DNA from: Halobacteriales archaeon QH_6_64_20
Lineage (GTDB): Archaea > Halobacteriota > Halobacteria > Halobacteriales > Halococcaceae
Reading direction: 5' to 3'
Length of the DNA: 44,796 bases
NCBI GenBank assembly: GCA_003021235.1
Contig: PXQR01000050.1
Span: 1 to 44,796, forward strand
The position numbers were made by a program, and so were the translations under genes. Shown piece by piece: positions 7,601 through 16,446 of the stretch (its first letter is position 1; the number at the start of each line of letters is the position of its first letter). The notes beneath the pieces are model-generated. The model worked only from the letters and a program-made list of their open reading frames with translations, was not told where the DNA came from and did no database searches.

Positions 7601-8578
7601 TTAGTCGTCGGCGGGCGACGCCCGCGTCGTCATCTCGACGGGATCGGCGTCGACGCCGAGTTCGTCGATCGCGACCTGGGCGGCGCGTTTCCCCGAGAGC
7701 AACATCGCGCCGAAGGTCGGGCCCATCCGCGGCAGACCGTAGGTCGTCGCGACGGCCATCCCCGTGGCGATCAGGCCAGGGTGGACGAGACCGGTGTGTT
7801 CGACGACCGCGTCTTCGGACTTTCCGACCCACATCGAGTCGTGGCCCGGCGAGTCGTGACCCGGAGCGCCGTAGCTGTCCGCGTCGGTCGCGTCCATGCC
7901 GGTACTGTTCGCGTCCGCACTGCCGAGTCCCGGCGCGTCGAGCACGCCGCGTTCGTGCAGTTTCGAGACGGCCATCGCGTCGTGGCCGGTCGCGTCGATC
8001 ACGAGGGTCCCTTCGATAGCGACCGGATCGACGCAGGTGATCTCCCGAGGCAGGGAGTGCACCGGCGTCCAGTTCATGACGATCCCGCCCACCCGATGGT
8101 CCTCGCGGATCACGATGTCGGTGAACTCCGTCATATTTTGAATCTTCGCGCCCGCGTCACACGCGGCTTTGATCAGCGCCGAGCAGGCGTGCGGACCGTT
8201 CGCGACGTAGAGGCCCTCGGTGTCCTTCGCCCGCTTGTACTCGACGTCTAGATCCTCTAAGACCGATTGGGCAGGCGAACGCACCGTCACTTTGTTCATC
8301 AGGAAGCCGCCGAGCCAGAACCCACCCCCCAGGTAGTTGTTCTTCTCGACGACCATCGCCTGGACGCCGCGTTCTGCGAGTTCGGTCGCCGCCATCAGCC
8401 CCGACGGGCCGCCGCCGACGATGATGACGTCGCTGTCGGAAAAGTCCATGAAGTCGGCGGTCCACTCCTGGCCGATCGCTCGGGTGACCTCGGCCTCGCC
8501 GACGTCACTGAACGGCTCGAATTCGGCCTCGGCGTCGGTACCAGTATCAGTATCGCTGTCGGTATCGGTTTCGCTCAT
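7601..8578 (-). CDS. thi4: Thiamine thiazole synthase Thi4 (ribose-1,5-bisphosphate isomerase-type family)
   Basis: The protein has 325 residues. After an acidic N-terminus comes the FAD/NAD-binding motif [14 protein letters not shown] (about residues 51-64), then [12 protein letters not shown] and the C-terminal [17 protein letters not shown] typical of Thi4. The enzyme makes the ADP-thiazole precursor of thiamine from NAD and glycine. Cys182 in ITCVDP sits where the yeast and Haloferax enzymes have the cysteine that donates its own sulfur, while methanococcal enzymes have His and use free sulfide. A single-turnover suicide mechanism is therefore expected. A Gly/Asp/Ser-rich insertion (about residues 215-240) is unusual. 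A TATA box lies 28 bp upstream, so the mRNA is probably leaderless; no riboswitch space exists. Confidence 0.93.
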   Translation of the reverse strand: MSETDTDSDTDTGTDAEAEFEPFSDVGEAEVTRAIGQEWTADFMDFSDSDVIIVGGGPSGLMAATELAERGVQAMVVEKNNYLGGGFWLGGFLMNKVTVRSPAQSVLEDLDVEYKRAKDTEGLYVANGPHACSALIKAACDAGAKIQNMTEFTDIVIREDHRVGGIVMNWTPVHSLPREITCVDPVAIEGTLVIDATGHDAMAVSKLHERGVLDAPGLGSADANSTGMDATDADSYGAPGHDSPGHDSMWVGKSEDAVVEHTGLVHPGLIATGMAVATTYGLPRMGPTFGAMLLSGKRAAQVAIDELGVDADPVEMTTRASPADD

Positions 8579-8601
8579 ACCACCGCGCGGTAGTAGTTGG
8601 T

Positions 8602-8609
8602 GATATAAA
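8602..8609 (-). promoter_or_regulatory. TATA box of thi4
   Basis: TTTATATC on the minus strand is centred about 28 bp from the thi4 ATG at 8578. This is a strong match to the haloarchaeal TATA element and predicts a leaderless transcript. Confidence 0.7.
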
Positions 8610-8794
8610 GTCCTTGGCGTCGTGCGTGGTCCTCGGGGGCCGTCCTCGATACGCAGCCATCGGAGGACGGTTGGGCCGGACCCGGCTCCGCTACGAACGG
8701 GTACAGCGTGTATCGATCCCGGAGAACGGCCGACGCGCGAACTGAGACGAAGACGAGCAGCAACGGGGACGAGCGAGAGAGCGAGTGTCGAAGG

Positions 8795-8801
8795 GTTTAA
8801 C
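8795..8801 (+). promoter_or_regulatory. TATA-like element of tfe
   Basis: GTTTAAC is centred about 29 bp before the tfe ATG at 8827, preceded by the purine-rich CGAAGG as a possible BRE. It supports the 8827 start over the ORF-track start at 8785. Confidence 0.5.
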
Positions 8802-8826
8802 CGGGAGAATCGCCCTTTTCGAGCTA

Positions 8827-9348
8827 ATGGCGTTCGAGGAGCTACTCGAAGACCCGGTCGTCCAGACGTACCTCCACGAGCTCGTCGGCCCCCGCGGGAT
8901 GCCCGTCGCCGCCGCGCCGCCCGACGGCGAGGTGACCGACGAGGAGCTGGCCGAGGACTTGGATCTCGAACTCAACGACGTACGCCGCGCGCTGTTCATC
9001 CTCTACGAGAACGATCTCGCGAGCTATCGCCGCCTGCGCGACGAGGATTCGGGGTGGTTGACCTACCTCTGGACGTTCGAGTACGGGAAGGTCCCCGAGC
9101 AGTTAGAAGGGGAGATGCACAAGCTCGTCGACGCGCTCGAAGCGCGCCGCGAATACGAACGCGACAACGAGTTCTACCTCTGTGAAGGGGAAGGCGTTCG
9201 CTACGAGTTCGCCGAAGCGATGGATTTCGGCTTCGAGTGTCCCGACGGCTCGCCGATGGAACCGATGGACAACGGTCACCTGGTCGAAGCGATCGACCGA
9301 CGGCTCGCCGAACTCAGGAACGAACTCAACGTCGAAATCGAGGCATAG
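8827..9348 (+). CDS. tfe: Transcription initiation factor E (TFE), degenerate zinc ribbon
   Basis: The protein is 173 residues from the ATG at 8827. Residues about 1-85 are the winged-helix domain ([16 protein letters not shown], then [20 protein letters not shown]) that contacts the RNA polymerase clamp and the non-template strand. A helix around 95-112 links to the C-terminal zinc-ribbon region ([13 protein letters not shown]...GFECPDGSP). Textbook TFE has CxxC...CxxC there. This protein keeps Cys119 and Cys138, but the partner positions are Glu122 and Gly141. TFE stimulates open-complex formation together with TBP, TFB and polymerase. It heads the tfe-DUF2110-DUF5803 cluster, with only 7 bases to the next gene. 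Confidence 0.93.
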   Translation: MAFEELLEDPVVQTYLHELVGPRGMPVAAAPPDGEVTDEELAEDLDLELNDVRRALFILYENDLASYRRLRDEDSGWLTYLWTFEYGKVPEQLEGEMHKLVDALEARREYERDNEFYLCEGEGVRYEFAEAMDFGFECPDGSPMEPMDNGHLVEAIDRRLAELRNELNVEIEA

Positions 9349-9355
9349 AGGCTAC

Positions 9356-10021
9356 ATGGTCGTTCTCGCAACGAAGGTCTACGTCGATGGCGACGCCCGC
9401 GAGCGCGCGCTGACATCGCTCGGCGCACAGGTCGACAACGCCCTCGGGGACTTAGAGGTCGACTACGAGATCGGCCTCCGTCACGACGACTTCCCGGCAG
9501 TGACGATCGAGGGTCCCGACGCGGTCGTCGCCCGGAACGTCCTCGCCGAAGAGTGGGGTCAGATCACGACCGACTTCGAGGCCGGCCGCGAGTACGTCGG
9601 CACGCTCGAATCCTGGGACGAGGATTCGATTACGCTCGACGCCGGTCGGGAGGTCGAGATCGCAACTACTGAATTCGGTCTCGGTCCCGGCACCCCCGAG
9701 CAGATAAGAACGCGATACGGCCTGGTCCAGCATCTGCCCATGCGATTCGTCTACGACGAACGGCCGCGGCTCGCCGACGCCGAGCGCGATCGCCTGTACG
9801 AGTGGTCCCGGGGCGACGGTCGAGTGAACTACAATAGCGCGACCCGGAGCGAGGTCCGAGCGACGGTAAACCGGGCGGGTCATGCGGAGGACGTCGTCAC
9901 GATCGAACGCTGTGGGGCGCTCGAAGGAAGCGTCGTCTGTCGGGAGGGCACCGACCCGCCGGGATTGCTCGCGTCGATCGGCCGGCATCTGCGCGCCGAA
10001 CTGCTCTGTGTCCTGCCATGA
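9356..10021 (+). CDS. DUF2110 family protein
   Basis: The protein is 221 residues from the ATG at 9356; the ORF-track start at 9182 overlaps tfe and is rejected. It begins MVVLATKVYVDGDARERALT, has a mid-protein beta segment (GREYVGTLESWDEDSITLDAG) suggestive of a small OB or PIN-like fold, and ends with LLASIGRHLRAEL. The family (COG4031-type) is archaeal and often sits next to tfe, so a role in transcription or RNA metabolism is plausible but unproven. It is separated from tfe by 7 bases and is almost certainly cotranscribed. Confidence 0.8.
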   Translation: MVVLATKVYVDGDARERALTSLGAQVDNALGDLEVDYEIGLRHDDFPAVTIEGPDAVVARNVLAEEWGQITTDFEAGREYVGTLESWDEDSITLDAGREVEIATTEFGLGPGTPEQIRTRYGLVQHLPMRFVYDERPRLADAERDRLYEWSRGDGRVNYNSATRSEVRATVNRAGHAEDVVTIERCGALEGSVVCREGTDPPGLLASIGRHLRAELLCVLP

Positions 10022-10202
10022 CCGCGACTGACGACCGTCGAGAACGCACGGCGACGGGCGATCGGAGCCGGCGTCGAGGTCGTATCGCTGAGGGCGGCCG
10101 AAGCAACGACCGGAACCCGAGCCCGGAGTCGAAACCGGCGCGAGACCGAACGCCGAACGGGTGCGAAGAGCGTGTCTACCGTGACGGAGGGACTCGACGC
10201 GG

Positions 10203-10928
10203 ATGAGACGACAGCTGCTCGCGTTCGTCCTATTAGGACTGTTGACGATGAGTGCCGGCTGTACCGGGCTGTTCGGTCCGGGAGGGGTCGACGAGGAACG
10301 TCTCACCCAGGAGTTCGACTACGACTGGAACACCGACGCGAAGGTGACCATCAATGTCACCGGCGAACAGTACCACGCGGTCTACGACCTGAAGAATCGC
10401 TCGCGGCTCGTTGTCAACACGCGTGATTTCACTGGCGACCAGCCGCTCAGCGTCGCTGCACTCCAGTACCGATACCCGAACGGCACCGTCACGCAGATCC
10501 CCGCCTCACAGGTCGAGCGTAAACAGGAACAAACGGTCATCTCGCTTCCCGCCAGACGGGGGAAGGTCGCCTTCACTGCACCGGCGGGCAGCAAACAGGT
10601 CCGGGTGCCGACGTTCGTCGACGGCTCCTACGAAGTGATCCTCCCCGAGAACATGCGCGTCGACGCCCCGATCCTCTCGCAGGTCCGACCCGGTGCCGAC
10701 AGTCAGGCGATCGAGAACAGCCGCGTCCACATCCGGTGGGAGAACGTCGAAGCCGACGCCGTGCGGGTGAGTTATTATCTCGCGCGTGACCTCTGGATCT
10801 TCGGCGGGGTGCTCGCGCTGTTCGTTCTCGTTGGGATCGGCGGACTCGCGTACTACGTGCTCCAGATCCGCCAGCTCGAACAACGACGGGAGGAGACCGG
10901 CCTCGATATGGACGACGGAAGCGGATAG
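10203..10928 (+). CDS. DUF5803 family lipoprotein with C-terminal membrane anchor
   Basis: The protein has 241 residues. The N-terminal signal sequence ends in a lipobox (LLTMSAGC), predicting lipid attachment at the Cys near residue 20. A beta-rich extracellular domain of about 150 residues follows (EQYHAVYDLKNRSRL, YRYPNGTVTQIPAS). Near residue 200 is one membrane helix (LWIFGGVLALFVLVGIGGLA), then a short charged cytoplasmic tail. It is therefore anchored at both ends of the external domain. The function is unknown. It is the third gene of the tfe cluster, and a 181-bp gap before it contains no convincing gene. Confidence 0.8.
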   Translation: MRRQLLAFVLLGLLTMSAGCTGLFGPGGVDEERLTQEFDYDWNTDAKVTINVTGEQYHAVYDLKNRSRLVVNTRDFTGDQPLSVAALQYRYPNGTVTQIPASQVERKQEQTVISLPARRGKVAFTAPAGSKQVRVPTFVDGSYEVILPENMRVDAPILSQVRPGADSQAIENSRVHIRWENVEADAVRVSYYLARDLWIFGGVLALFVLVGIGGLAYYVLQIRQLEQRREETGLDMDDGSG

Positions 10929-11047
10929 TGTCAGGTTCTCCGCGGACGGGCTACCAGGTCGCCCGCCTCGACCGACCACCGCGAGCGACGAGCAACGACA
11001 CCTCCTCGCGCGCTTTACTGTACCGAGGACACCGAGGCCGGCAGTAC

Positions 11048-13711
11048 TCACCGCGTCGCGTTCGAGTCGCTTCGACTCCTCTCGGTGGCCGATTCCGAGC
11101 GCGGCTCCGATCGATCACGGTCGACGGCGTAGATCGTCACGGCCTCGTTGCGGAAGGCGACGTCGAGCCCGCGTAGGCCCTCGAAGCCCAGTTCCGGCCC
11201 GTAGCGCTCGCGCTCGACCGGGCCGACGTAGATATACCGGACGTCGTACTCGCTCAAGAGTCGTGCCTGCTGGCTCGGGGTACCAGTGTAGATCCGGTCG
11301 ACATCCGCGACGCGCTCGCGGAAAGCCTCAGACCCACGGTAGCCGATCTCGTGGGACCAGCCGACGACCGTCGGTACTCCGGTGAGACTGGATGGCGCGT
11401 TGGTCCAGCTGTAGATGTCGGTGCCCGGCGCGGAGACGATGTTCGGCTGGCGACCTCGTGTAGTTCCATCGAGCCACCGGATCGCGGGTGCCTCCTCGGA
11501 GTGGGTCGCCGAGACGAACGCCAGGGCGTCGATCGTCGGGCCGTCGCTCCCCGCGAGTTCGGGATCGGAGAAGTGATCGGCGAGGGCGATCCCGGCGTAC
11601 AGCGACGTCGAGCACACGAGCACGGCGACCAAGACAACTGTACCGCGCCGGGCCAGTCCGGCGCGTCGGCCGACCGGATCGGATGCGAGCAGCCGCGCGA
11701 GAATCACACCTACTGCGACGGCGAAGAGCACCCATACCTGCATGTAGGTCTTGAAGACGGTGTTGTACCGGCCCGGCCCGGCCTGTGCGTCGACGTACGC
11801 GAACTCGACGAGTACGACGAGGCCGATACCCGCCAACACGAGCACCGTCTCGTAGCCGACGTCGGCCAAACCGCCGTAATCAGCGATGTTCTCGACGCCG
11901 TTAGTGTCGGTATCGGTGTCGGTGCCGGCGGTGTCGGCGTCGGTGGGTCCGATACCGGCGGCTTCGGTACCGGCGGTCTCCGTGTCCGTCGTTTCGGTGC
12001 TACCGGTGGGGTTTCGCTCGTCGATACCGGTTCCGGTTCCCTCGATCCCGTCGGTGTCGCTCGAATCGGGCGGCTCCTCCACGTCGTAGCCGCCGGAGGT
12101 CATCAGTCGTTTCGATTCCTCTCCCGAGAGCCGGGATCGAGCGGGGACGACGCTGTCGCCGCGTAGGAGTAACCACGCGACGATCAGGAGCGGACCGAAC
12201 ACCCCGAGCGCCGCGAACCCGCCGGCCAGCGCCAGACCCAGGATCAAGAGGACGGCGACGCCCGCCCGGAATCGGTCGCCAAGGGAGGGTCTGGCTCGGT
12301 CGAACAGGTAGGGCACGAAGACCGCGAGGAACGCGCCGTACACCAACAGCAAGGAAAGTAGTCCGCTCCGGTCGGGCACGAACGCAACCCCGCGACCGCT
12401 CGCGCTCGTAAGCCAGAAGGGCAGTGACCACGCGAGCGCGCCGGCGAGCACGCCGAGCGCGACGAGCAGAGCACCACCGGTTCGAGCGACCTCCCGGCGG
12501 AGGATCGACCCCTCGACGACGAGCAGGCGGTCGGCGACCCGGGCAGGGAGCAACGTCGCGGGGTGAGCCGACGCGAAGGTGAGCGCGAGCCACGTTACTC
12601 CGATCGCAGTGGGTACCGACCAGGTGTTCACGACCGCGAGCAGGCCGACGAGCGGGGGGAGCGCCCCGAAAACCGCCCACCGACGACGGCGTCGGTCGGT
12701 CGCCGGCGCACGGGTGTAGGCGTAGGCGATCGCCGCGAGAAGCAGGAGAAAGGGCGTGCTCATCATGTGGGCGTGGAGATCGCCGTTGAGCCAGGCGAAC
12801 AGCGGGAACTCGTTGATCGTCCCCTCGATGACTCTGCTGGCCGTCCAGTACGAGTACTCCCCGGGGGGCCTGAGCAGGGCGTCGGTCGAGAGGGCGCTCC
12901 GGTCGGCGACACCGTTGGCGATCGGGGTTGCAAGCGAGGCGGGAAGCACCCACAAAAGGGCGTACAGCGCCGTAACGAGGTTCGACGCGAGTCCGACGAA
13001 AAACGCACCTAAGAGAGCGCCCGCTCGCCGCGACGCGCCCCCCTCGGCCGCGATCGATCCCGCGAGACCGTAGGCGGCGGTCACGAGGAGGGCATAGAAG
13101 GTCGCGAGCGCGAGGTTGTACGCATAACGCGGGGCGATACCCGTGAGGCGAGCCAGCAACGAGCTCGTAAGGTGGCCGCCGTAGTAGTACTGTACCGACG
13201 CGCCGGCGAACCACATGTCCTCGGGCGGGAGGGCGGACGCCCGGAGCAACGAGGCGAGCAACCCGAAGTCGAGGAACTTCTCGCCGCCGCCCGGATGGAC
13301 CGCGGGATCGACTGCACGGATCGCGAGCAACAGCGAAAACGAGAGCAGAAAGACCGCGGCGCTCTCGACGGCGGATACCGGAACGTCGTCGATCGAGAGA
13401 TCTCGAACCGCGAACCCCGAATCCGATTCCGATTCCGATTCTGAATCCCGATCGCGTCCGCGGACGACGCGCCGAACGCAAAGCCCCGATGCGACGAACA
13501 GTACGAGAACGCCGGCGAGGGTTCCGAGAACGATCGAGATATGTCCGACCCAGTAGACGACGATCGTTAGCACCACCAACGCGACCGGGAGCGCGAAGGC
13601 CGCGCCGCGATCGGGGGTTCGGGGAAGCAGGGTCGCCGCGAGCGGCCACCCGGCGGCCGCCAGTACCGCACAGGCGAGCAGCCAGATCGCGATTGGCCCG
13701 ACCTCCATCAT
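11048..13711 (-). CDS. Large DUF2298 (YYY motif) polytopic membrane protein
   Basis: The protein has 887 residues and about 18-20 predicted membrane segments. It carries the family-defining Tyr run in GASVQYYYGGHLTSSLLARL, the loop GTINEFPLFAWLNGDLHAHM, and near the end WSHEIGYRGSEAFRERV and the YDVRYIYVGPVER element. DUF2298/Chlor_Arch_YYY proteins resemble GT-C glycosyltransferases, and a role transferring lipid-linked sugars is inferred, not shown. A Thr/Asp/Gly-rich repeat of about 70 residues (around 560-630) interrupts the membrane core and is absent from compact relatives. It starts at 13711 with two consecutive ATGs. It is probably monocistronic. Confidence 0.88.
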   Translation of the reverse strand: MMEVGPIAIWLLACAVLAAAGWPLAATLLPRTPDRGAAFALPVALVVLTIVVYWVGHISIVLGTLAGVLVLFVASGLCVRRVVRGRDRDSESESESDSGFAVRDLSIDDVPVSAVESAAVFLLSFSLLLAIRAVDPAVHPGGGEKFLDFGLLASLLRASALPPEDMWFAGASVQYYYGGHLTSSLLARLTGIAPRYAYNLALATFYALLVTAAYGLAGSIAAEGGASRRAGALLGAFFVGLASNLVTALYALLWVLPASLATPIANGVADRSALSTDALLRPPGEYSYWTASRVIEGTINEFPLFAWLNGDLHAHMMSTPFLLLLAAIAYAYTRAPATDRRRRRWAVFGALPPLVGLLAVVNTWSVPTAIGVTWLALTFASAHPATLLPARVADRLLVVEGSILRREVARTGGALLVALGVLAGALAWSLPFWLTSASGRGVAFVPDRSGLLSLLLVYGAFLAVFVPYLFDRARPSLGDRFRAGVAVLLILGLALAGGFAALGVFGPLLIVAWLLLRGDSVVPARSRLSGEESKRLMTSGGYDVEEPPDSSDTDGIEGTGTGIDERNPTGSTETTDTETAGTEAAGIGPTDADTAGTDTDTDTNGVENIADYGGLADVGYETVLVLAGIGLVVLVEFAYVDAQAGPGRYNTVFKTYMQVWVLFAVAVGVILARLLASDPVGRRAGLARRGTVVLVAVLVCSTSLYAGIALADHFSDPELAGSDGPTIDALAFVSATHSEEAPAIRWLDGTTRGRQPNIVSAPGTDIYSWTNAPSSLTGVPTVVGWSHEIGYRGSEAFRERVADVDRIYTGTPSQQARLLSEYDVRYIYVGPVERERYGPELGFEGLRGLDVAFRNEAVTIYAVDRDRSEPRSESATERSRSDSNATR

Positions 13712-13814
13712 TGGAATCGGGTTCTTCGAGAGCTATACGTCTTCTGAACGATCCGATCGTTCGCCCCCGCTCATCCCGACCGGCCCGTAGGAGCCGTCGT
13801 TAGGGCAGACGCCG

Positions 13815-13853
13815 CCGGCGTTGCGATCGGCGAAACCGGCGTTGCGATCGGCG
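13815..13853. repeat. Two-copy 21-bp tandem repeat
   Basis: CCGGCGTTGCGATCGGCGA occurs at 13815 and again at 13836, a period of 21 bp. It lies in the divergent region upstream of the HTH gene. It may be a recent slippage event in non-coding DNA, or two regulator sites two helical turns apart. Confidence 0.7.
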
Positions 13854-13991
13854 ACGGCGGGAGATAACACGGTCACAACGCCGGTCGACGTCAGGGACCG
13901 AACGGGCGTTTCGGCCCGATGGCGTCGTCGTTCCCGCACTGTGGGTTCGGAAACACCGACGCGACGCCGTGTCGTCGGCTCGACACGGAGG

Positions 13992-14456
13992 GTGTCGGAT
14001 CGGCTTCGACGGGTTCACTTCGGTTTCGGCTCCGGTGACGGGCGCGTCTCTCGTTTACGACGCGGTGTCGCCTCTAACGAGGCGGTTGTATCGCCGGGAG
14101 CGTGTACTCTCCATCGCTGGACGCTTTCGCTCCGATTCCACGCGGCCGCGGACGCCACGGCCTTTCAGCGGGCGTGCAACGAGGAGGGGATCGCGCTCGA
14201 TATCACCACCGTTCACGAACTCCGGCGATCGGAGGCAGGTGCCGATTCCGAGTTGGCGGGCGCGACGCTGACCGCGCCACAGCGCGGGGTATTGGTCGCC
14301 GCGGTCGAGGAGGGCTACTTCGCGGTCCCGCGCCGGACGACGCTCGTCGAGATCGCCGAGGGCATCAGGGTCTCCGATCAGGCCGTCTCCGAGCGGCTCC
14401 GTCGGGCGCTACTGAAACCGAGTACGCCGGCCGTCGGTTCCGACACTGACGAATAG
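13992..14456 (+). CDS. Bat-type helix-turn-helix (HTH_10) regulator, N-terminus uncertain or lost
   Basis: The C-terminal 115 residues are a clear HTH_10 (bacterio-opsin activator) regulator end. It has WTLSLRFHAAADATAFQRAC, then LTAPQRGVLVAAVEEGYFAV and the HTH itself, PRRTTLVEIAEGIRVSDQAVSERL. Family members normally carry a 100-residue sensory domain before this. Here everything upstream is Arg-rich and unlike the family in this frame, while other frames hold pieces that read better. Either the gene starts at an internal codon (GTG 13992 is one choice, ORF track 13821) or the N-terminal domain has been destroyed by frameshift. DNA binding may remain; signal sensing is doubtful. Confidence 0.6.
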   Translation: MSDRLRRVHFGFGSGDGRVSRLRRGVASNEAVVSPGACTLHRWTLSLRFHAAADATAFQRACNEEGIALDITTVHELRRSEAGADSELAGATLTAPQRGVLVAAVEEGYFAVPRRTTLVEIAEGIRVSDQAVSERLRRALLKPSTPAVGSDTDE

Positions 14457-14572
14457 CGCCCGCCCAACGGGCGACGATCTTCTTTCCTCTTTTTCCTCCG
14501 TGCACTCCCTCCACTACGTCCCCGGTTCGGAGTTCTCGGGGAAATTTCGCGCCACCGCCGCCGGAACGAAAC

Positions 14573-14580
14573 GGTTTTTG
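14573..14580 (+). promoter_or_regulatory. TATA-like element of the GT2 gene
   Basis: GGTTTTTG is centred about 28 bp before the GTG at 14605. This supports GTG 14605 as the true start and a leaderless mRNA, against the ORF-track start at 14500, which would lie upstream of the promoter. Confidence 0.5.
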
Positions 14581-14604
14581 TCCCTTGCCTACCGAGGCAA
14601 ACCC

Positions 14605-15495
14605 GTGAGGTCGCTGGGAATCGTCGTGCCGGCGTACCGGCCCGACGTCGATCGGCTCCGATCGTACGTGCGGGCGCTCGACGAGCGGGTAGCCCCCTCG
14701 CAAATCCTGATCGAGCTCGACGCGCCGCGTCCGGGCGCCGTCGAAGCACTAAACCGACTGCCCGCGACGGTCGCCGCCGCCCCGAACCGACGCGGCAAAG
14801 GCGTGGCGATCGCCGCCGGGTTCGACCGTCTCGTCGGGGCGACGACGGCTCGTCGCCGGTTCGATTCGACCGACGGCGACACCAATACCCACGGGGACAA
14901 CGGAGCCAGGAGAGACGGCAGTGTCGAAGGTGACGGCCGCGACACGAGCGAAACGACCCCCGAATCGCCGGTCGACGTGCTCGCCTTTTTCGATGCTGAC
15001 GCGAGCACGCCGCCCGCCTCGGCCGCGGCGGTCGTCGCTCCGGTTCTCAGGGGGGAATACGACCTCGCGGTGGGGTCGCGACGGCACCCCGAGGCTGAGG
15101 TCGGACGCCACCAGACCTTCGGACGACGCCGACTCGGCGACGCGTTCGCGTGGACCTGCCGCCGCCTCGTCGAGCCCTCGCTGTTCGACTACCAGTGTGG
15201 CGCGAAGGCGCTCTCAGCGGCGGTCTGGTGGCGAGCGCGCGAGTACCTCCGCGAACCCGGGTTCGGCTGGGATCTGGACTTCCTCGTGACCGCGGCGGCG
15301 CTCGGCTACGAAATAGGAGAGATACCGATCACCTGGTACGATCGGCCTCGATCGACCGTCCCGCCCGCGCGGACGGCCGTTGCCCTCGCGCGCGGGTTGT
15401 ATCGCGCCCGTGGACGGATGCGTCGCCTCGACGCGCCGATCGGTGGCCCGGCGATCGACAGGAAGCGGGGAACCGAAGCGGCGAGCGAACGATAG
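14605..15495 (+). CDS. Family 2 glycosyltransferase, dolichyl-phosphate sugar synthase-like
   Basis: The protein is 296 residues from GTG 14605. It starts with the GT-A strand LGIVVPAYRPDVDRL and has the nucleotide-sugar DxD motif as FFDADAS. It then shows the DPG/DPM-synthase acceptor motif DYQCGAKALS and a late GWDLDFLVTAAALGYEIGEIPI. Such enzymes move a sugar from UDP- or GDP-sugar onto polyprenyl phosphate at the inner membrane face. The product could serve as donor for GT-C enzymes such as the pair at 17-21 kb. No membrane helix is present. A disordered insertion of about 45 residues (DGDTNTHGDNGARRDG) sits before the DxD and is unusual. Confidence 0.83.
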   Translation: MRSLGIVVPAYRPDVDRLRSYVRALDERVAPSQILIELDAPRPGAVEALNRLPATVAAAPNRRGKGVAIAAGFDRLVGATTARRRFDSTDGDTNTHGDNGARRDGSVEGDGRDTSETTPESPVDVLAFFDADASTPPASAAAVVAPVLRGEYDLAVGSRRHPEAEVGRHQTFGRRRLGDAFAWTCRRLVEPSLFDYQCGAKALSAAVWWRAREYLREPGFGWDLDFLVTAAALGYEIGEIPITWYDRPRSTVPPARTAVALARGLYRARGRMRRLDAPIGGPAIDRKRGTEAASER

Positions 15496-15567
15496 AATCC
15501 CGGTCGGCAAGCCGTTCCCGTCGTCCGGATCACAACCCTTAACAGGCGAAAAGGGATACTGAAGAAT

Positions 15568-15642
15568 AGCGGGATGGGATAGTCAGGAGATTCCGTGGGG
15601 CTCATAACCCTGAGACCGGTGGTTCAAATCCACCTCCCGCTA
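15568..15642 (+). tRNA. Initiator tRNA-Met (CAT)
   Basis: The 75-base cloverleaf has acceptor arms AGCGGGA and TCCCGCT with discriminator A. The D-arm is GGGA...TTCC. The anticodon stem-loop TGGGG-CTCATAA-CCCTG has anticodon CAT, and the T-arm is GGTGG-TTCAAAT-CCACC. The A1:U72 pair and three consecutive G:C pairs at the bottom of the anticodon stem are the marks of the archaeal initiator, not the elongator. No intron is present and CCA is not encoded. A short AT-rich element (CCCTTAACAG, around 15535) may serve as promoter. Confidence 0.95.
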
Positions 15643-15760
15643 CTTGTTCTCTCACGATTGCAAGTGAATAGCGGCGAGCAGTAGAACGGAACGCCGAGTT
15701 CGCCGAGTTCTCACGAACCGCCCGGGAACGAAAGCGAGAAGCCACGTCGGGCGAGTCGTG

Positions 15761-15958
15761 CTAACTCGATCCATAGAGGTACGCCACGAGGACGGCTCCC
15801 AGTACGATGCCGCCGAGGACTGCGCCTACGAACTGGAACGCCGTTGGCTCGGCCTGCAACGAGATGAGTCCGGCCGAGACGCCGATGAGCGCTACGAACC
15901 CGGCCTGTAGTTGCCGGTACCCGGAACGGCGGTCCTCGTCCGATAGCGGGCCGACCAT
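15761..15958 (-). CDS. Small two-helix membrane protein
   Basis: The protein has 65 residues. A short polar N-terminus (MVGPLSDEDRRSGYRQ) is followed by two hydrophobic helices, GFVALIGVSAGLISL and FVGAVLGGIVLGAVLVAYLYG. No family is recognised with confidence, but similar two-helix proteins are frequent in haloarchaea. Its ATG follows directly on the stop of the SnoaL-like gene at 15959, so the two are translationally linked. It is the last gene of the three-gene minus-strand unit. Confidence 0.7.
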   Translation of the reverse strand: MVGPLSDEDRRSGYRQLQAGFVALIGVSAGLISLQAEPTAFQFVGAVLGGIVLGAVLVAYLYGSS

Positions 15959-16438
15959 CTACGACTCCGATCGGCTGACGTGCATCGAGACGAACCGCCA
16001 GTTCGCCGGGGGGCCATCGTCGCCGTTGGCGTCGCTATCGCCATCGGTGTCGGCGTCGCCGTGGTTCTCGCCGCCGTTGTCTTCCTGACGTTCGAGCGTT
16101 CCGCTCCAGCGCGTCTCGTAGTCGTGGCGCTCGCCGGTCGCCGTGTCGGTCCAGGCCATCGACACCCTGTCACCGAACCAGGCGTGGGCGTCGCGCTCGC
16201 CGACGACCAGTCCGTGGCTCTCGATATGCCAGTCGGTCGTCGTCTCGGTCTGGCTCCGCAGGCCTGCGGCGATCTCCTCGTAGCCGTCCAGGTGCTCGGT
16301 AATGCCGAACTTCACCGCGTTCGGGTCCGTAGCGAAATACGGCGACAGGGCCTCGCCCGCCCGAAGCGTCTCGTAGTACTCACGGATCGTCGCGGCCGGA
16401 CCTGCCTCGCGTCTCGACGTGTGTTCGGAGTCCGTCAT
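15959..16438 (-). CDS. SnoaL-like / NTF2-fold protein
   Basis: The protein is 159 residues from the ATG at 16438 (a GTG at 16450 is an alternative). It shows the cone-shaped NTF2/SnoaL pattern: the helix IREYYETLRAGEALSPYF, then the edge strands VKFGITEHLDGYEEIAAGL, WHIESHGLVVGERDAHAWFGD and the final WRFVSMHVS. A Gly/Asp/Asn-rich loop (about residues 125-147) is inserted before the last strand. SnoaL-fold proteins bind small molecules or act as polyketide cyclases or hydrolases; none is specified here. It follows the unknown gene at 16447 by 8 bases and abuts the small membrane protein. Confidence 0.7.
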   Translation of the reverse strand: MTDSEHTSRREAGPAATIREYYETLRAGEALSPYFATDPNAVKFGITEHLDGYEEIAAGLRSQTETTTDWHIESHGLVVGERDAHAWFGDRVSMAWTDTATGERHDYETRWSGTLERQEDNGGENHGDADTDGDSDANGDDGPPANWRFVSMHVSRSES

Positions 16439-16446
16439 TCGAGTCC

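Noticed and set aside
10018-10206. 62-residue ORF between DUF2110 and DUF5803 with 4-base overlaps at both ends
   Set aside because: The product is Arg-rich and basic, unlike haloarchaeal proteins, and the frame continuing after the DUF2110 stop reads at least as well. The overlaps may be chance.
12000-13649. 549-residue minus-strand ORF inside the DUF2298 gene
   Set aside because: Arg-rich shadow frame of a GC-rich gene, without domain motifs.
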